A stretch of 5,338 nt of DNA from Dehalococcoidia bacterium (GTDB taxonomy: Bacteria > Chloroflexota > Dehalococcoidia > GIF9 > AB-539-J10): positions 1 to 5,338 of the forward strand of contig JAUVYD010000120.1 in the NCBI GenBank assembly GCA_030603265.1. The letters are read 5' to 3'. The first letter of the stretch is position 1; each line of letters opens with the position of its first letter. Shown piece by piece: positions 4,673 through 5,338 of this stretch. A program made the translations under genes and the position numbers. The notes beneath the pieces were generated by a model. It did not search any database and had not been told where the DNA came from. It saw nothing but the letters and a program-made list of their open reading frames with translations.

Positions 4673-5338
4673 ATGGTCAGAGCAGCGATAGTCGGAGCCA
4701 CGGGAATAGTCGGCCAGCAGTTCCTGGTCGCCCTCAAGGGGCACCCCTGGATCGAGGTGAAGGCGCTGGCAGCTTCGGAGAGGTCTGCCGGCAAGAACTA
4801 CCGTCAGGCAATCACCGACCAAGCCTCCGGCGCCTTCAGATGGTTCTGCGATGAACCGCCCGTCGAAGAAGTCATGGACATGCCCGTCGTGAACGCCTCC
4901 GAGCTTTCGACCGATGGAATCGACATGGTGTTCTCCGCAATCGATTCCGGGCCGGCGAAGGTGCTGGAGGCGAAGTTCGCTGCGGAGGTGCCTGTTGTCA
5001 GCACGGCATCGGCATTCCGCTATGAGGACGACGTTCCGATACTGCTGCCAGGGGTGAACCCCGACCATGCCCGCCTGCTGGAGACGCAGCGCCGGTGGCG
5101 GGGCTGGAAGGGCTTCGTGACGCCCGACCCGAACTGCACAACCATCGGCCTGGCCATCACTCTCAAACCTCTCTTCGAGAGCTTCGGCCTCAACTCGGTC
5201 ATCATGACCTCGATGCAGGCCATGTCGGGCGCAGGCCGCAGTCCGGGAGTCATCGGCCTCGATATCCTGGACAACGTCATCCCGTTCATCCCCGGGGAAG
5301 AAGAGAAGGTACAGCGAGAGACACAGAAGATTCTCGGC
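4673..5338 (+). CDS. asd: Aspartate-semialdehyde dehydrogenase, archaeal/fungal type, C-terminus outside window
   Basis: Catalyses NADPH-dependent reductive dephosphorylation of aspartyl-4-phosphate to aspartate semialdehyde, the branch point for lysine/diaminopimelate, threonine, methionine and isoleucine synthesis in the cytoplasm. The 222 visible residues begin with the NADP-binding loop GATGIVG (8-14). VFSAIDSGPA (86-95) and VVSTASAFR (107-115) follow as family-typical strands of the Rossmann domain. PDPNCTTIGL (151-160) carries the catalytic Cys155, and MQAMSGAGRSPG (181-192) is the substrate-site segment with Gln182. The NCTT(I) context and the overall pattern match the archaeal/fungal-type enzymes of about 350 aa rather than the E. 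coli type, so roughly 130 residues are missing beyond the window. The AGGAGG site supports the ATG. Codons are strongly G/C-ending, as in the left flanking gene and unlike the module. Other lysine/threonine genes may follow downstream (inference). Confidence 0.92.
   Translation, partial: MVRAAIVGATGIVGQQFLVALKGHPWIEVKALAASERSAGKNYRQAITDQASGAFRWFCDEPPVEEVMDMPVVNASELSTDGIDMVFSAIDSGPAKVLEAKFAAEVPVVSTASAFRYEDDVPILLPGVNPDHARLLETQRRWRGWKGFVTPDPNCTTIGLAITLKPLFESFGLNSVIMTSMQAMSGAGRSPGVIGLDILDNVIPFIPGEEEKVQRETQKILG

Noticed and set aside
4441..4854. 137-codon plus-strand open frame covering the gap before asd
   Set aside because: It overlaps asd in another frame, has no Shine-Dalgarno site, and its translation lacks protein-like pattern.
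4553..5068. 171-codon minus-strand open frame across the asd start
   Set aside because: It is antisense to the well-supported asd gene and to its upstream region, with no family-like sequence.
1..5338. CRISPR array, tRNA, insertion sequence or attachment-site repeats
   Set aside because: No regularly spaced repeats, tRNA-like arms, transposase/integrase sequence or flanking direct repeats were found by eye.

Overview
The window is a GC-rich stretch of prokaryotic DNA. Two well-conserved metabolic genes, both cut by the window edges, flank a compact four-gene module in which every gene reads on the plus strand. The left gene (minus strand) is an ADP-forming acyl/acetyl-CoA synthetase alpha-type subunit. 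The right gene (plus strand) is an archaeal/fungal-type aspartate-semialdehyde dehydrogenase. Both families occur in archaea and also in Chloroflexota such as Dehalococcoidia. The good bacterial -35/-10 boxes, strong Shine-Dalgarno sites and a TTG start favour a bacterium. My best guess is a Chloroflexota/Dehalococcoidia-like genome, but an archaeon with bacterial-like signals is not excluded.

Layout: 1-1305 (minus) is the CoA-ligase alpha subunit, open at its C-terminal end. 1306-1470 is a divergent promoter region. It holds a TTGACA-17-TACCAT promoter for the plus-strand module, a TTGAAG-18-TACAAT promoter for the CoA ligase, and a perfect inverted repeat, GTTTGA-N4-TCAAAC, lying on the module's -35 box. 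1471-1857 encodes a 128-aa XRE-type HTH regulator, 1922-2419 a 165-aa protein I do not recognise, 2412-3767 a 451-aa putative zinc metallopeptidase (HEFGH, then ETLAD, then HPSTSYR), and 3764-4420 a 218-aa dCTP deaminase/dUTPase-fold protein started by TTG. The last three genes overlap end to start, by 8 nt and 4 nt, and are very likely translated together. 4421-4672 is noncoding and has several inverted repeats. 4673-5338 is asd, open at its 3' end.

How the module may work (inference): the XRE protein probably represses its own promoter through the inverted repeat. A metallopeptidase encoded in the same operon recalls ImmR/ImmA-type switches, where a zincin cleaves an HTH repressor. The final gene belongs to the family of nucleotide-pool enzymes that includes antiphage dCTP deaminases, which destroy dCTP during infection. 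A repressor, an unknown small helical protein, a zincin and a dCTP deaminase-like effector together look like a candidate, possibly undescribed, inducible nucleotide-depletion defence system. No defence function can be proven from the sequence alone. Codon choice in the module is visibly less G/C-biased than in the flanking genes, which fits horizontal acquisition.
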